From contig NC_064541.1 in assembly GCF_023856365.1 (NCBI RefSeq), positions 25,150,214-25,214,213 of the forward strand: a stretch of 64,000 nt of DNA, in the 5' to 3' direction. Numbering within the stretch: position 1 is the stretch's first letter; each line of letters opens with the position of its first letter. Of this stretch, positions 31,951 to 44,198 are shown piece after piece. The position numbers were made by a program, and so were the translations under genes. Source of the DNA: Brienomyrus brachyistius (lineage: Eukaryota; Chordata; Actinopteri; Osteoglossiformes; Mormyridae). The notes beneath the pieces were generated by a model. It saw only the letters and a program-made list of their open reading frames with translations, searched no databases and was not told the DNA's origin.

Positions 31951-34512
31951 GAAGTCAAATTTAACTAAATTTAACAATAATGAAACTTCTGGGAATTCTG
32001 TCTTCATGGGACCTTCAAATTTTCAGGGGTCCCAGGTGGCTTGCCTTATGGTGAAGTCCACCGCTGTCCAAAACACTCACTACCTCAAACATCCAAAATG
32101 CATGCTATAGTATAACATCCCACACACTCACTCCCTCATATGTCCAATGCACACTACCTCAAACATTCCATCTCTCATACATTTCTATTTACTTGATAGC
32201 CACAACTTGCAGAGATACTGTACTGGCGAGCATTGTTCGTGTTTGAGCTGGCTTGGTTTGATTAAACCACAACCCCCCCTAGTGTCCACAGCAAGGTAAG
32301 GAGGATTGACGGGTTACAACTTCAGCATGCCTTCTGCTCTCTTCCCACTCATGGTGACCCCCACAGTAAGGGAAGGCTGGCCGGAGGAGCTGTCCCATGC
32401 CGGCCGCCCCGCCTGGCTGCCATCACTCCTTAGGGACAACTGCTTCACTTGCGCTGTTGGCCTCGGGTACAAAGACTCGCCATGTCGGCCAGACGCCCAA
32501 CTACGGATCTGTCTAAAATATTCATCACCAACTTGACAAAAAGATGAAAAATAAATGAAATTCTTTTTTCATGGTCTTCCAGGTTGTTTCATAAAAATTA
32601 CATGAGAACTTCTTTCCATCTCTAAGCGACACCCCACTCTACCATAGGCGGCAAGACCACAACGCTGCAAGGACGAGAACTGGCCGGAGATTCACAGAGG
32701 ACAGACTTCAAAAAGACTCCAGGCCGGAGAGGGGCTTGGCACAAAGGCAGAAGAAGAATCTCTGTCCCAGCTCCCTGGAAACTGAGGCCCCCTTGTGGCT
32801 GATGTCAAGAAGGCTCATCTGGAGAAGTAGAGCAAGAAGGATGAAGCCACAAATAGACCAGGTCATGGTCTGTCCGGAGTGCTGTTGTACTATTTTTCAT
32901 CTTTACTGAAGTTAATGCTAAATAACGGATATAATATTTACCTATTAAGCGTTTTTGAGCAAAAACCAGAAATCCCATGTGGCCAGGACTACACCAGAAA
33001 TGTCTTTTCATACAGTAACATGCCAGTTGTTGTATCATACAAATGCAATGGAGATGTTCCGCTCTTTCAACAGTGTTCTGACTCACTGGTCTCAGGACTA
33101 CCTATTACTTTGCGCTTTGAGTTTAGGACTTCCACAACATCAACTTGAGGATAGTGGAATCAAGGATAGGCCATGGATAGATGGCGCATGTCGCTACATA
33201 AATTCCTTGTGGTCTAAACTGAGGCCCATCAGTGGTTTGCAGTGTGAACTACTGAAGTCATTTGTACAATGGACTGTAATGAGTGCTACACTGACATCTA
33301 GAAGAGTTTACTGTTTGTGCACAGAGTCAGGAATTGTAACAATGTCCCAAGTTAACCTGCTGTGGTTGTTGGATTTTTTAAATTACATAAAAGAAAACCA
33401 CGATTTGATTAAATCAGCATCAACATTAGTTATACATTATGAGTAAAAGCGACATGAATGAAGTCTCCATTCATTACATTGCTCAGTTCTTTCTGTGATA
33501 GGTTCTACAAATAAACCAGCAAACAAAGGACTACAACTTACGTCTTAAGTCATGGTCCTTTGTTTGACTGAGGAAGTAGCAGCCATCACCTTCACAGTAA
33601 CCATTCAATACTGACACATGACTGCTGACAGTACTGTGATTAAAGCTTTTTAAACTTTGGCCACATTTCCCAACTCTGTGCCCGGTGGCAGTGTCCAGAT
33701 ATGACCGCTGTGGTTGAATAATGGCTTAAGTATGTGGGACTGTACAGGGCCTGTCATGAGAGCAGGACAAGCTGCGCAACTTCCCCTCCAGGATGAAGAC
33801 ATTTACTCCAAAGCACCGAGAGAGCGCTCCGGTAAGCTAAGAGATATCTCAGTTGCTGGGAAGTATTGTTAAAAAAAAGAGAAACCTTTTAATGAGTGTT
33901 CTGATATCAACAAATACTCCATGTGAAAAGGAGCAAGTAGTGAAATTTATTCCCTTCTTTGGCTAAATGATCCACTTGAGGGATAAAGGGAAGAAGGCAG
34001 CCAGCATCAGCTGTGTCCCAGAGGCAAAGTGAGGATCTTGCCTAATTTCCTTTCTCCACAACGGAAATGAGGCAATTTTTAACTAACCAGGGATACAACT
34101 CGGCAAGAGATCCGATTTACTGAGATGGCAATGGCATTACACTGGCATAAAACAGCTAATTACCATAATAATTTCATCACATGCATAGAAATGTACAAAA
34201 ATCAATCAAAGAAGATTCCCAATTACAAGTGGGTAGACAGATTTTCTTTGCTACCTAAACTTATATACCAGTACTTATTTATATACAAAATTTGGGATAT
34301 ATTTTCTTGTACGTTTCTCAGTACTTTTCACTATCATATATAAACATATTCTACTTTCTACTCGTGTTTTATCCTCATGCCTTTCTGGACATGAATTCTG
34401 TGAACCAATCAAGCAAAAGCTTGATAAAAATTTTTTATTGTAGGCCAATCGCAGTACAATTAGAAGTGAAAGCAACAGTAACATCATCCTTTGTTGTGTA
34501 TTTGCTAAAGAA

Positions 34513-35560
34513 TGTGCCTTGCAAAAGTATTCACACCTCTGACCAATAGGCTACATTTATTGCATTAGAAGTGTTACGTTGAAATTGAGATATTTCTATT
34601 TACATTACATTATTTACAGTTTATAGCCCCATTTTATAGTTTACATTATTTTAATGTAAACTATAAATAATAAATAAAATTAATAAAAAAAAAAATGCCA
34701 GTTGCATAAGTATTCCATCCCCAAATTGTAATACTCTGCAGAGCCACCTGTTTTTTAACCAATAACGGATTTAAGTATTTTGGGGTAATTATCTAGCAGC
34801 TTTGCACACTGTTCTGGAGTTATTTTCCTGAAACTCGCATTGCTCCAGGTTGCCCAGGTGGTGTGTGTGCGGGTCTTTGGCCTTTAGGTCAGCTGTTCAA
34901 ACCAGGTGTGAGGGCTCTTTAGCCAATCGCTTCTCTAATTAGTAATTTGATAAGAGTTGCAGCAAAAACTCGGCACACACAACGGCCCATTCAGGATAAG
35001 ACTGCCCTCCCCTGATCCACAGGTCTGGATGCTGTGCCTGCAATTGGCCGGCGGCTGGCTGAAATTCCAGGATTGGCAGCGATTTCCCTGTTGGCCCTTA
35101 ACCCCAATTGCTCCAGAGACTGACTGAAGCTGGATGTCATGTTGAATAAAAGTGTCTCTTAAATAAACATCATCTAAAACTCCAGTGGAGGTGCATCCAC
35201 TCTTAAATTTGCACGTCACATTTGAATTTTGGCAAAACACTCTCATCCTCATCTGACCACATAATCTTTCCTCATATTGCATTTGGGTCACTATCATGCT
35301 TTTTTCGCAAATTCCACATGCTTTCACATGGTTGAGTACTGGCTTCTTGTGTGCCACCTTCCCATACAGGCCAGTGTTATGCAGACTTCTTAATATGGTC
35401 ATTTCATCACTTTAACTGTGGGGTATTTATTCAAAAACTTTGAAGTTTAATAATTCTCTAGTAGAAACCAAATTTAAAGCAACTGTGTCCTACGGCAACT
35501 GCTCTTCATCTGCGTGAAAGTAGAGCTTCCACAACACAAGGGTTGAATAGTAATGCAACA
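34513..35560 (-). mobile_element. Decayed Tc1-like DNA transposon
   Basis: The left end reads TGTGCCTTGCAAAAGTATTC and the right end has the related inverted GGGTTGAATAGTAATGCAA. On the minus strand at 34935-35402 the translation includes LRSLHNTGLYGKVAHKKP, typical of the helix-turn-helix region of Tc1 transposases. The frame then departs from the family, so the gene is broken by indels. This is a fossil copy about 1.05 kb long. Confidence 0.75.
34935..35402 (-). pseudogene. Tc1-like transposase remnant
   Basis: An open frame of 155 codons whose N-terminal part matches Tc1 transposase (GLYGKVAHKKP). The rest includes a GQMR segment where the family has a WSDE motif, and it lacks a readable DDE catalytic core. 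It is not expected to be active. Confidence 0.7.
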
Positions 35561-35654
35561 TTCCATCTACCTTGGGGGCCGGAACTGGAAATAACGTTAC
35601 AACACAAGTTAACTGCATTCCAGTAAAGGAAGTCGGAAAGCCATTTAGCAATTC

Positions 35655-35830
35655 CAGGGACCAGTTTCAAAAAGCTAAGTTTGTTGCTTAGCCAGATAAC
35701 TTGTCAGATTAAATATACCCCAGTTTAAATGAGATTTACCTTTGTTCACTTACATTTAGCCCAGACTACATTAAATCTGACATGTTATCCTGCTTTCTGA
35801 AACCCCGTTTCTAGCCCGGATAATTACTAG
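35655..35830. mobile_element. Probable inverted-repeat element
   Basis: CAGTTTCAAAAAGC and CAGATAACTTGTCAGATT on the left face the inverted counterparts AATCTGACATGTTATCC and GCTTTCTGAAACCCC on the right, with about 60 nt between. This fits a short non-autonomous DNA transposon. Confidence 0.55.
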
Positions 35831-36729
35831 TCTTATCAGCTGTCAGTAGTATCAGTTGATAACACATTACATGGTATTTTGTGTGTAAAAACAATATAGA
35901 AACACTTCCACAGATAGCAGTTGGACAGTACTGTCTACACAACTGATTTAATGAGCCACAAATAAAACTCCAGCTTTAACTTTTGTTGCTAAAGGGTGCA
36001 GCGGTCTCGGATTCTGAGGTCAGGCTGCAGAGGTTCCTCCAATTTCATGAGTCAGAATTCTGACTTCTGGGCATCCCAGCTGAAATTTCAAATTAGGAAC
36101 CTGGAATTTCCCAGTTATGAGTTCAAATGAAATGCAGAATTATACAAACAACACACATGTATATGTTATTTTAATACAATCCCACAATAAAATGAAATTT
36201 GAGTTGCAGTCCTTGAATTATAGAGGACTAAATTTTAAAGAATGATTTTACTGAATTATAGATCCTAAGAACTGGTTTGAACACATTTGTAAAGTGACGC
36301 ATGTTGGGGAAAGAAGCCATGTTATTTTCTCTCACTTGGTTTCTGGGGAACACCTAGCGTATACAGTGTCCCGAAACACAAGGCCTGCAATCGCCCACCC
36401 TTGAACAACTCCTAAATAGTTTATGCAAATGCACGGGACAGCTCTGCTACTTCACACATACTAGATTGGGGGTAGGAACCCTGCTCCCTGCTGTGTGGTT
36501 TGTGTTGGCTGTGAATCGATGGAAACACACAGGCTGCCCTCTGCTTTACAGCTCTAGAACCCGGGACCACAGGGCTTTTCATGCCGCCTCAGATGTTACC
36601 TGTTTCACTGAATCCAACACTGTGTGACCCAAGTCCAAAGAAAAATGTAATAAACTGTCAGAAACCATGCAGTTTTCCACTCCATCACATCCAATATTTT
36701 AGCACACGAACGTCTGAAACTATATGCTG

Positions 36730-36735
36730 TTTATT
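36730..36735 (-). terminator. fignl1: Candidate fignl1 poly(A) signal
   Basis: TTTATT on the plus strand gives AATAAA on the minus strand, about 300 nt beyond the fignl1 stop. It is the nearest canonical signal that I noticed. Confidence 0.45.
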
Positions 36736-37031
36736 ATGTTTCACTGAAAATCCAAGACACAAAAATCGTTTTACAATAACATACTTTCATGCATTTTCAA
36801 GCTAAATAACAATGAGAACTGTGCACACAAAAGCTAACTCATTTATATTCTGCATACACTTTGCAATTTATATTTGCAAAAGTTTCGGTATCACTCAAGA
36901 TTTTGAAAATGGCAAAGTCTAAATGTAGGATTTAAAATCCTACATTACGAAAATTACACTGGTGTACATACATTATAATTACAGAGGGCTTGGTGAAGGC
37001 AGGACATCAGAAATTTGCCTGAATGCCCGGA

Positions 37032-38951
37032 TCAGCGGCCACAGCCAAAGGTCCTGTTCCACTCCACGTAGAGCTCCAAGTCTTTGGAGGACACACTGGG
37101 GCGCACAGTCTTCAGGGCCTCCTGGAAATCAGCATGAACGATGGGACGCACTTGATCAGGTGTGATACTGGCAATGTCATCTACCTGGATGCTGCGAATA
37201 GGGCCTAGCGCTGCCTCTCGGCAAAGCTGGGTCATATCGGCACCAGAGAACCCTTGGGAGCTGGCCACAACACACTCCAGCTCCTCTGACTTCAAATGGC
37301 ATTTCTCACAGGCCATTAGGCTGGCTATGATTTGGCGACGGGCTGCAGCCTCAGGCAGGGGAATGTACAGGCGCTTAGCTAGCCTTCGCCGGGCTGCCTC
37401 GTCTATCTCCTGTGGTCGGTTGGTGGCCCCAACCACCAGGATCCGGTCATCAGCTGAGGTGGCTGCCCCATCCAACTGGACCAAAAACTCAGTCTTGATG
37501 CGCCGTGAAGAGTCATGCTCACCATCTGTCCGTTGGGAAAGCAGTGAGTCAATTTCGTCAATGAAGATAACGGCTGGTTGGTGGCAGCGGGCAATTGCGA
37601 AAAGGGCCCGGACCATCTTCTCACCTTCTCCAACCCACTTAGAAGTCAGGGATGAGGCACTAATACTGAAGAAGGTGGCCCCAGACTGACATGCAATGCA
37701 TTTGCCTATCAGTGTCTTTCCAGTACCAGGAGGGCCGAAAAGCAGGATTCCTTTGGGGGGACCGCGAAGCCCAGTGAAGATGTCGGGTCGCAGCATGGGC
37801 CACACTACAATCTCCTTGATCGTTGCCTTTGCAAACTCCAGTCCAGCAATTTCATCCCAAGAGATCGGTGGGCCATGATCCATGATCTCACTCATGATCA
37901 GCTCAATGATCTTGGGTTCAAAGTTCTTTAGTCGTTCATCAACAGGCTGAGACTCCTGGACTGACCCACTGGCACCTGCCCCCTCACCCTCCTCCTGCCT
38001 GGGCATAGGGGACACGAATTTGGAGAAGGCACCTCGGGATCTGTTGGCACCCAGGGACTTCTTCATCCCACCAGACAGGCCAGCTGGCTGGGCTCGCTGT
38101 GGTTGCTGACCGTGTTTCTTCTGCTGCTCTACTACCAGCTGCTCCTTGGCTGACCTGAAGCTGCTGGCTCGGCCATCCTCCCCTCTCTTTCCTGCAACAC
38201 TGGAGCCACCACGTGCTTCAGAAGCCACATGGCAAGACTGTGAGTTATTGCAGGCCTTCCGCTTCGAAGGGTTCGAGGGGAAGGAAACGGACCGATGGCT
38301 AGGGGCAGGCTGACAGGTCATGTTAGCACTGCTGCTAAATAGCGGGTTCATGGTGGGTTGAGCTGTGCTGCAAGATCCAAAGGAAGAAGATGGAAGCAAT
38401 GCTCCATGGCCACTCGCTTTTCCTGCCCCATCTCTCAGAACATTACTGCGAGCCCCAATAGCCTCGGTTTTTGAAAACACATCCTCATTGCAGGGTGCCA
38501 GCTTCAGAGAGCAGCCTTGATCACTATCACCACGAAACCCCCCACCAACTACAACATCCACATCTTCTCGTGGTACGAGGGCACTCACAGCCCCAGTTTC
38601 GCCACGGACAATGTGCCGCACACACGGCAAAGCCAGGACACTTTCTGGTGTCAAGGCCGACTGCCACTGCGTGCTGTCGTTTCTGTGTCCACGAGCCAGG
38701 TGCAGTACACTGTCGGCATAGTTGTTCAGGCCTGTGCGTGGGTCATCGGAGTCCAGCACTGCGGAGTAGTGCTCAGTGTATTTCCTGAGTAGATGGGCTG
38801 TAGCTGAAGCTGACAGCAGAGAAGTCGCCCATGCATACTGCACGTCCAGGATGTGTGCCCGGTACGCATCTGCCTTTTGTTCAGGTGTGCAGGTGCCAGA
38901 TGAAATGTCAAAGGTCCTCTTCTGCCACTCGCTCAGGCGTGCCTCACTCAT
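37032..38951 (-). CDS. fignl1: Fidgetin-like protein 1, AAA+ ATPase
   Basis: FIGNL1 is a nuclear AAA+ ATPase of the meiotic/katanin-spastin clade that binds RAD51 and takes part in homologous recombination. The single coding exon gives 639 residues, against about 674 in human, the difference lying in the variable middle. The N-terminal block has LSEWQKRTF and [22 protein letters not shown]51-binding-type segment starts with FRSA at 265-268, then [12 protein letters not shown] and [11 protein letters not shown]. The AAA+ module has PVDERLKN (337-343), Walker A GPPGTGKT at 406-413, Walker B VIFIDE at 461-466, a SRR(I)KTEF sensor region, [15 protein letters not shown] carrying arginine fingers near 523, and a C-terminal Vps4-type tail ending WNRTFGCGR. 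All ATPase residues are present. The ATG is chosen because a splice acceptor lies 8 nt upstream and the protein start aligns with the human N-terminus. Confidence 0.98.
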   Translation of the reverse strand: MSEARLSEWQKRTFDISSGTCTPEQKADAYRAHILDVQYAWATSLLSASATAHLLRKYTEHYSAVLDSDDPRTGLNNYADSVLHLARGHRNDSTQWQSALTPESVLALPCVRHIVRGETGAVSALVPREDVDVVVGGGFRGDSDQGCSLKLAPCNEDVFSKTEAIGARSNVLRDGAGKASGHGALLPSSSFGSCSTAQPTMNPLFSSSANMTCQPAPSHRSVSFPSNPSKRKACNNSQSCHVASEARGGSSVAGKRGEDGRASSFRSAKEQLVVEQQKKHGQQPQRAQPAGLSGGMKKSLGANRSRGAFSKFVSPMPRQEEGEGAGASGSVQESQPVDERLKNFEPKIIELIMSEIMDHGPPISWDEIAGLEFAKATIKEIVVWPMLRPDIFTGLRGPPKGILLFGPPGTGKTLIGKCIACQSGATFFSISASSLTSKWVGEGEKMVRALFAIARCHQPAVIFIDEIDSLLSQRTDGEHDSSRRIKTEFLVQLDGAATSADDRILVVGATNRPQEIDEAARRRLAKRLYIPLPEAAARRQIIASLMACEKCHLKSEELECVVASSQGFSGADMTQLCREAALGPIRSIQVDDIASITPDQVRPIVHADFQEALKTVRPSVSSKDLELYVEWNRTFGCGR

Positions 38952-39965
38952 GTCGAAGCCTGTGAGGGACAGCAGCAGTGTGTTAAAATATGAGATCAGG
39001 TGGTGGGAGGGGCAGAACGATATGCAAACTGCAGGACTGCTAAAGCACTGGCAGAACTACAGACACTGGTTCTAACAGTAACAGGGAGCCCCATGGAGGG
39101 TCAGAGGGGTCTCTCCTGGATATGGCTACATCCTTTACCTGGCAGGCAAACCTGTCTCACTCAGTATCCATTTTTTAATTAATCTTTTTCATGCTAAAGC
39201 TATTTACAAAAAACATATTATATCTCTTAAGGATATTTCACAGAGACATCTGTAACACATTGAAAAAGACAAAAAAAAATAATGTACTGGGCCTATTATA
39301 AGAAGCTTAAGTCACTGGGCTAAAGACAAGTTTAACATTTTACAGGGTTAACAGGAAAATAACTGAGCACACAGTACGGAAAGGACATTATGCAAAGACA
39401 TTCCTCTTCTGAAAACCATAAACGCAGGCATTCGTGTTCGAAAAGATAGTAGGTTAACTGTTCAACATCTTTTATTAATGCATTAATAAAATTATTAAGC
39501 AAATGAAAATATCCACGTGCACAAGGAAGGACGTCTGTGATATTAAGTAAATTTACTACAAGGTTACTGAGCAAACTGGATTAGCTAACATGCAACTCAG
39601 ACGCCGGGATTAAAGAAACCTGAAGCAGAATTAATATTCGTTTAAAATGCGTTTATATTATTGTCGACGAACAGTACATAACCCAATATATAACCCACAA
39701 CGTACATTAAAAATCAAGTTATCGACACTAAAATCGTTATTCTAACCTTCTAGCTGTTCTAGCAACGAAACAAAGTCACTGGTCAGCGACATCGGCCAAC
39801 ATTTAATCTAAACATAGGTTTATATTAAAGGTTAATTATCTACTAAAATTATTGTAAAATATTACATACGAATTTTACGGCACGCGCTTCTGAAGAGATG
39901 AACTTAAAATTTACCAAAACAGCTCATGCAAACTATGAGCGACTACAAAGCTCCCGCCATGTTCC
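38952..39965 (-). promoter_or_regulatory. fignl1: fignl1 5' untranslated region, leader intron and promoter
   Basis: Just upstream of the ATG on the minus strand is CACAG|GCTTCGAC, a splice acceptor with the exon edge at 38959. A matching donor, TTTTG|GTAAAT, lies at 39914-39909, giving a leader exon of about 50 nt at 39915-39963. At its start is AACATGGCGGGAG (39953-39965), a good YY1 site of the kind that often marks the transcription start of housekeeping genes. The leader exon is inferred. Confidence 0.6.
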
Positions 39966-40345
39966 GTATTCGGTCAAAGTCGGGCAGGAAATCGGATTGA
40001 CTCGGAACAAAGATCGTAAAAACTCGGGCTGAAAATCGGATAGGCTCGGAATGAAGATCGGACAGACATGAAGGATTGGACACAATCGAAGGCCGCTAAT
40101 AGGAAACACATTGTCTGGAGGTTTATAAAGACAATTATAAATCACAATGCAAATTAAAACTTAAGTATTGATTACAAAATGAAGTTATGGAATATTACAA
40201 AACATAGTATAATATAATTACAGTTTGAAGGAAGCACTCCTATAAGAATTTCACTATAATATGTACATATGGCAATAAAAAAATCTGAGACCTGAACATT
40301 TTTAGAATGCGTAATTTAAAAACCAAATTCAGAATTATTGAAGCG

Positions 40346-40372
40346 TGGGAGCATGCTGGGAAATTTTAACGC
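40346..40372 (+). promoter_or_regulatory. ZNF143-like motif upstream of fignl1
   Basis: GCATGCTGGGAAATT resembles the ZNF143 (STAF) binding site found in many vertebrate promoters. It lies about 390 nt from the proposed fignl1 start and could belong to that promoter or to a divergent transcript. It could also be chance. Confidence 0.3.
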
Positions 40373-40399
40373 AAACCGTTTACTTTGTGCTCCGATGGT

Positions 40400-43300
40400 C
40401 GCGTGTTCCACTGCCTGTGTCTTGCATGAACCCTGGCCGATTCTCGTGTGTTTGTAGCCAGAGTATAAATTACCTACCACAATTAATATGTCTAACTGTC
40501 CAGCGTCCGACCTCCCTGCGTTTCCTCGTTATTTGTTCATTAGATGCTTGTTTGATACCGCGGTCAGTCCTTTAAAATGCACTGCTTTTCCTTAAAACGA
40601 GCATTATCGTTTTTCGGTTTGCCAGGCATTTTATTAACATTTGTTTTGGGATTCTACTATTTCACATTACCGTACTACATTTCACATATGAATTTATTTA
40701 GCTAACACTAGTAGTAATTAAATTAATTTACTAGCTAAACATAAAGATAATACATACACACCACCAATCCTTTAACAACTCATAGAAGACCGTGTGGAAG
40801 TTGATATTTCGACCACTAGATGGCATCAAATACACAAGAATATCATAAGGGCCCCGAAATGAGATGAAATCATATCGATATGACTTCTTCATGAACTGGT
40901 TCACTGCGCATGGGCAGGAATTTAAGGTTAAAAAAGAAAAAGGGGAAAAAAACGCAGGTTCATTAACCGCAAAGCTTTTATTTTAACATGTCAATATCAG
41001 TACATAAATACACAGTTTTAACATGAGCTTGGACACACCAGTCATATAGAAATACTTTTACATCAATTTTCAGTGGCAGTAGTTTTTGACTGAAAGATAT
41101 AGGAAATAAGTGACAGAGGTGACAACGTAGTACTAAAAAACAACAGCAAAAAAATTTAGACTCACGTGTTGAATGTCAAGTGTATCTTCTCTCTGCATCA
41201 ATATATACAAATTACTAAGCCAAGTCAGTTAAAGACAGAGTTATAGCTGTTGTGTATTTGTCCAGCCAGTGGTAGCAACTGATAAAATATATTCAAGATA
41301 CAACCACCTCTAACAGAGCACAGAAGTGAGCTGGTTTAGCAAGGGATGATATTAAGAGGGTCATCCTTTCCCACTCAAGCACAAACAACCATTCAAGGTG
41401 GATTTTCATTCTTAGTCAACAAGAAATACGAAGGACAGCAAGTTTGATGCCTCATCCCTTGTTCCAAATTGTGCAGTCAAGGCCTTAGAAGCGGCACCCA
41501 AGTTCTTACCCTCTTAACTGACCTCAGATCAGTTCTTTAATTCCACAGCGTTTACTGCCCCTTCATAGGTTTGTTCTATATGGTGTCTTTAAAACCATGA
41601 TCTAAGTGGTTCCCTTGTCATATCCCCCCCAGCCATGTCTAACAGGGTATTAACCAGACTTCAGACAAGTTTGCAGGTCCTGTGCCCAAAATCTGCCAGT
41701 GATTATTGGAGTTAAAAGTCAAAGTGTTTTTGTAGGTCACAGCATACAAGTTGCAGCTTCCTGCTTGCATTCCAGCATGCTGACTTCCAAGGACCATTTA
41801 CTATAACCATGCGGCACTGACTTGTACACAACCATTCAAATGGAGATAAAGTACCACATTCCTCATTTATTTTTAGCTCATGACATCTCGCTCCCTCTGG
41901 ACTTTGAGGGGCTCTGCACCCAACAGTAAACATATTCCCATCCCGTCTCTCATCCAGCCATAAATCATCATGTCATCAGAGCTTTCCTTCCTTACGACTT
42001 GTTAGAAACGGAGGAACACAAATCACCCAGCATTTTATGAAAAGCTCCTACTCAAAACAGTCTGCATCTGCTCTCACACACGTTCTGTGGTGCAGAGTTA
42101 CTGAGGAATCCAGCAGAGACGATGAACATACCCAGACTGATCACCTCGCCTCTTATTCTTTGCTAATACAAAGCAAAAGCAGGTGGCTTTTGAAGACAAA
42201 ACAAAGCAGAGTTCAAAAGCCAGACGCTGCAGGTCCAGAAGATCACCAGAGATCCATCACAGCCCTGAGGTAGGCGGAACTTTAGGGTAATTATTACAGC
42301 AACTGCATTCCCACTTATGTTTTAACCACCTGATGTTAAAAATGTATAACAAACATTACTGAGCATCCCAGTCACTAGTGATACTGTTCGCATCGTCTGC
42401 TTTTGGTCTATTGATTTTCTCACTTCATTTCTTAAAAACTCTGTCAAGCAGATTGGTTGCTTTGCATATTTTTAATTCGTGAGAAGTACATTTTGTGATG
42501 ACACTGCAGGCAAGTACTTTAGGAATGGATAGTCATGCTTTATCGATCCCCACTGTGAAATTCTCTTCACTTTGCTTCATCTCTATACAGGTGAGAGCTA
42601 GCTTGGGGAGGGAGGGGGAGAGGTCACAGCAAAGGGGCAGCCACCTTGTGGCTCCCTGGAAGCTGCGGGTTAAGGGCCGTGCTCAAAGGCCCACAGCCAT
42701 GTTACTATTCTGCCAAGGCTGGGCTCAAACCAGTGACCTTCTGGTCCCAGATGCAGATGTTTAGCCCACTAAGCCACACAACACCCCTAGACACTAAACC
42801 TGTTGCAGTGTCAAGCTGGAGGCATAATCCACACACACTTGCGAGAGAAACAGATGGTTACCACTGGCAAACTGCAGAGTAGAATACAGGGAGTTCTTCA
42901 GTAGAACAGGGTTTGGATTGACAGCTCTGATAATGGGGTGTGCTGGAGTGCAGATAATCAGATCCAAGGCAATAAGAAAAAAAAAATGGTCAAAGTGTGC
43001 TTTCAGTAAGGCAAGCCTTGAACTGAATTTTTTTTTGTGGGTCCAATTCAAGGAACATTCCACCCAATCACAGGGAGATCCTCCAGGGGAACAGATTCCA
43101 GCACAAAATGCCCTGAAAGAAGATCAGTGTTGCGCAGTGAGGCATAGGGGATGCCACTGCATGCTGCCACAGTGGAGTCCACTTTGAACACAAACACACA
43201 GGTATCACCACTCTGTCCTTCAGGCAAATCTGTGCAAGCAAGTGAATTTAGAGGACTGATGTACAAAAGGCAGAAGAGATCCTGTAGCCCACTGGACAAG

Positions 43301-43849
43301 ACACTTGCCTGCACATTGATCATCTACCACCCTGTGTGTTCCTCTGCACTATATCCCCCCCACACACACGTAGCTCTATTCCAAGGATGAGGGAATGTTT
43401 CTGAGTATCTGAGTACTTTCATGCCCGACCCTGAAGTGCCTGCTTCACAGCCTGGCATTCTCCTGCAGGAACAAGTGTGTGGCAGCTCTTGGCTGACATG
43501 CATCTGTAGGCTTTAGCAGACTGTGTTCCTGTTCTGCACAGCCTGGGATCTACATCAACACCTCTATTTTCAACTCACCTGCCACATGAAGAAGACATGT
43601 GACTTCAGGCACAGTGTTCATTTCTACAAAAAAAAAAGCCGTCTGACAGTGGCATTGGTGACAGCCACTGCCGGACACTTGCGTAACAACCAGAGGTTGA
43701 GTTTTAAAGCATAACAGTCATCAGTGCTTAGAAGAAAACATCAGATATTTCAAACCATTCAAGGAGTTTGTAGCATCAGTTCTGTTCAATTCAGGAAGCA
43801 TATATGTATAAAAATAAAAAGCTTGTGAGACATTCAAGGCCCTGAGGGT
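40400..43849. other. Intergenic region between fignl1 5' end and itga9 3' end
   Basis: I recognise no coding exon and in particular nothing resembling DDC, the human neighbour of FIGNL1. It contains a SINE at about 42590-42790 and otherwise AT-rich unique sequence. Confidence 0.5.
42590..42792 (-). mobile_element. tRNA-derived SINE
   Basis: On the minus strand the head has TGGCTTAGTGGGCTAA, resembling an RNA polymerase III A box, and GGTTTGAGCCC, a near-perfect B box 34 nt on. The body includes TGGCAGAATAGTAACATGG and GCACGGCCCTTAACC, typical of fish SINEs. Confidence 0.8.
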
Positions 43850-43855
43850 TTTATT
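43850..43855 (-). terminator. itga9: Candidate itga9 poly(A) signal
   Basis: AATAAA on the minus strand, about 245 nt beyond the stop codon, gives a short plausible 3' untranslated region. Confidence 0.45.
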
Positions 43856-44099
43856 TTCTTGTCCACTCTTATTTTTGAAATATCTGTTTAAGTCTTTCTC
43901 TTTAAAAATGTTTGATCTTCAGTCCATCTCATCCACAATTCCCGCTCTTCATTTTCACCAACCTAAAGTTTTGAGCCTCCGAAAAATCTGGAGAAGATTC
44001 TTTTCTTCCACATATGGAAGATCGAAGGGGCTGGATCCCATTGGCTGGCGGACAGGCCGAGGGGCCAATGACATAATGGCTGTGGTGAAGGCATGCTCC

Positions 44100-44198
44100 T
44101 CATTGGGTCTTCTGGACCCAATCCCAACTCTCATCGCTGTCCTTTCTGTTCTTCTCTGCCTCGATGATCTCCTTATACCGCCGACGGAAGAAACCCAT
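44100..44198 (-). CDS. itga9: itga9 last coding exon, cytoplasmic tail
   Basis: The acceptor GTTTACAG precedes ATGGGTTTCTTC. The exon encodes MGFFRRRYKEIIEAEKNRK, then DSDESWDWVQKTQ and a TGA stop at 44100-44102. The GFFRR motif contacts the beta subunit. In alpha-9 this tail is reported to bind paxillin and spermidine acetyltransferase. Confidence 0.97.
   Translation of the reverse strand: MGFFRRRYKEIIEAEKNRKDSDESWDWVQKTQ

Larger units (their letters stand above)
26966..36700. other. Intergenic region between ikzf1 and fignl1 3' ends
   Basis: The two genes converge on this stretch of about 9.7 kb. I recognise no coding exon. It contains the compound microsatellite at 27180, a short inverted-repeat transposon at 29500, a fish interspersed repeat near 31770, a Tc1-like element at 34513-35560 and inverted-repeat elements near 35655-36130. 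An irregular recurrence of ACACCTGTGT-like words occurs at 30690-30930. Confidence 0.5.

Noticed and set aside
32955..33446. 163-codon plus-strand frame between ikzf1 and fignl1
   Set aside because: No recognisable motif, overlapping open frames on both strands, and no splice or poly(A) context.
42590..42792. A functional tRNA gene
   Set aside because: A and B boxes are present but the sequence cannot form a full cloverleaf with acceptor stem and continues into a SINE body.
40400..43849. A ddc gene expected next to fignl1
   Set aside because: No segment resembling aromatic L-amino-acid decarboxylase was seen.
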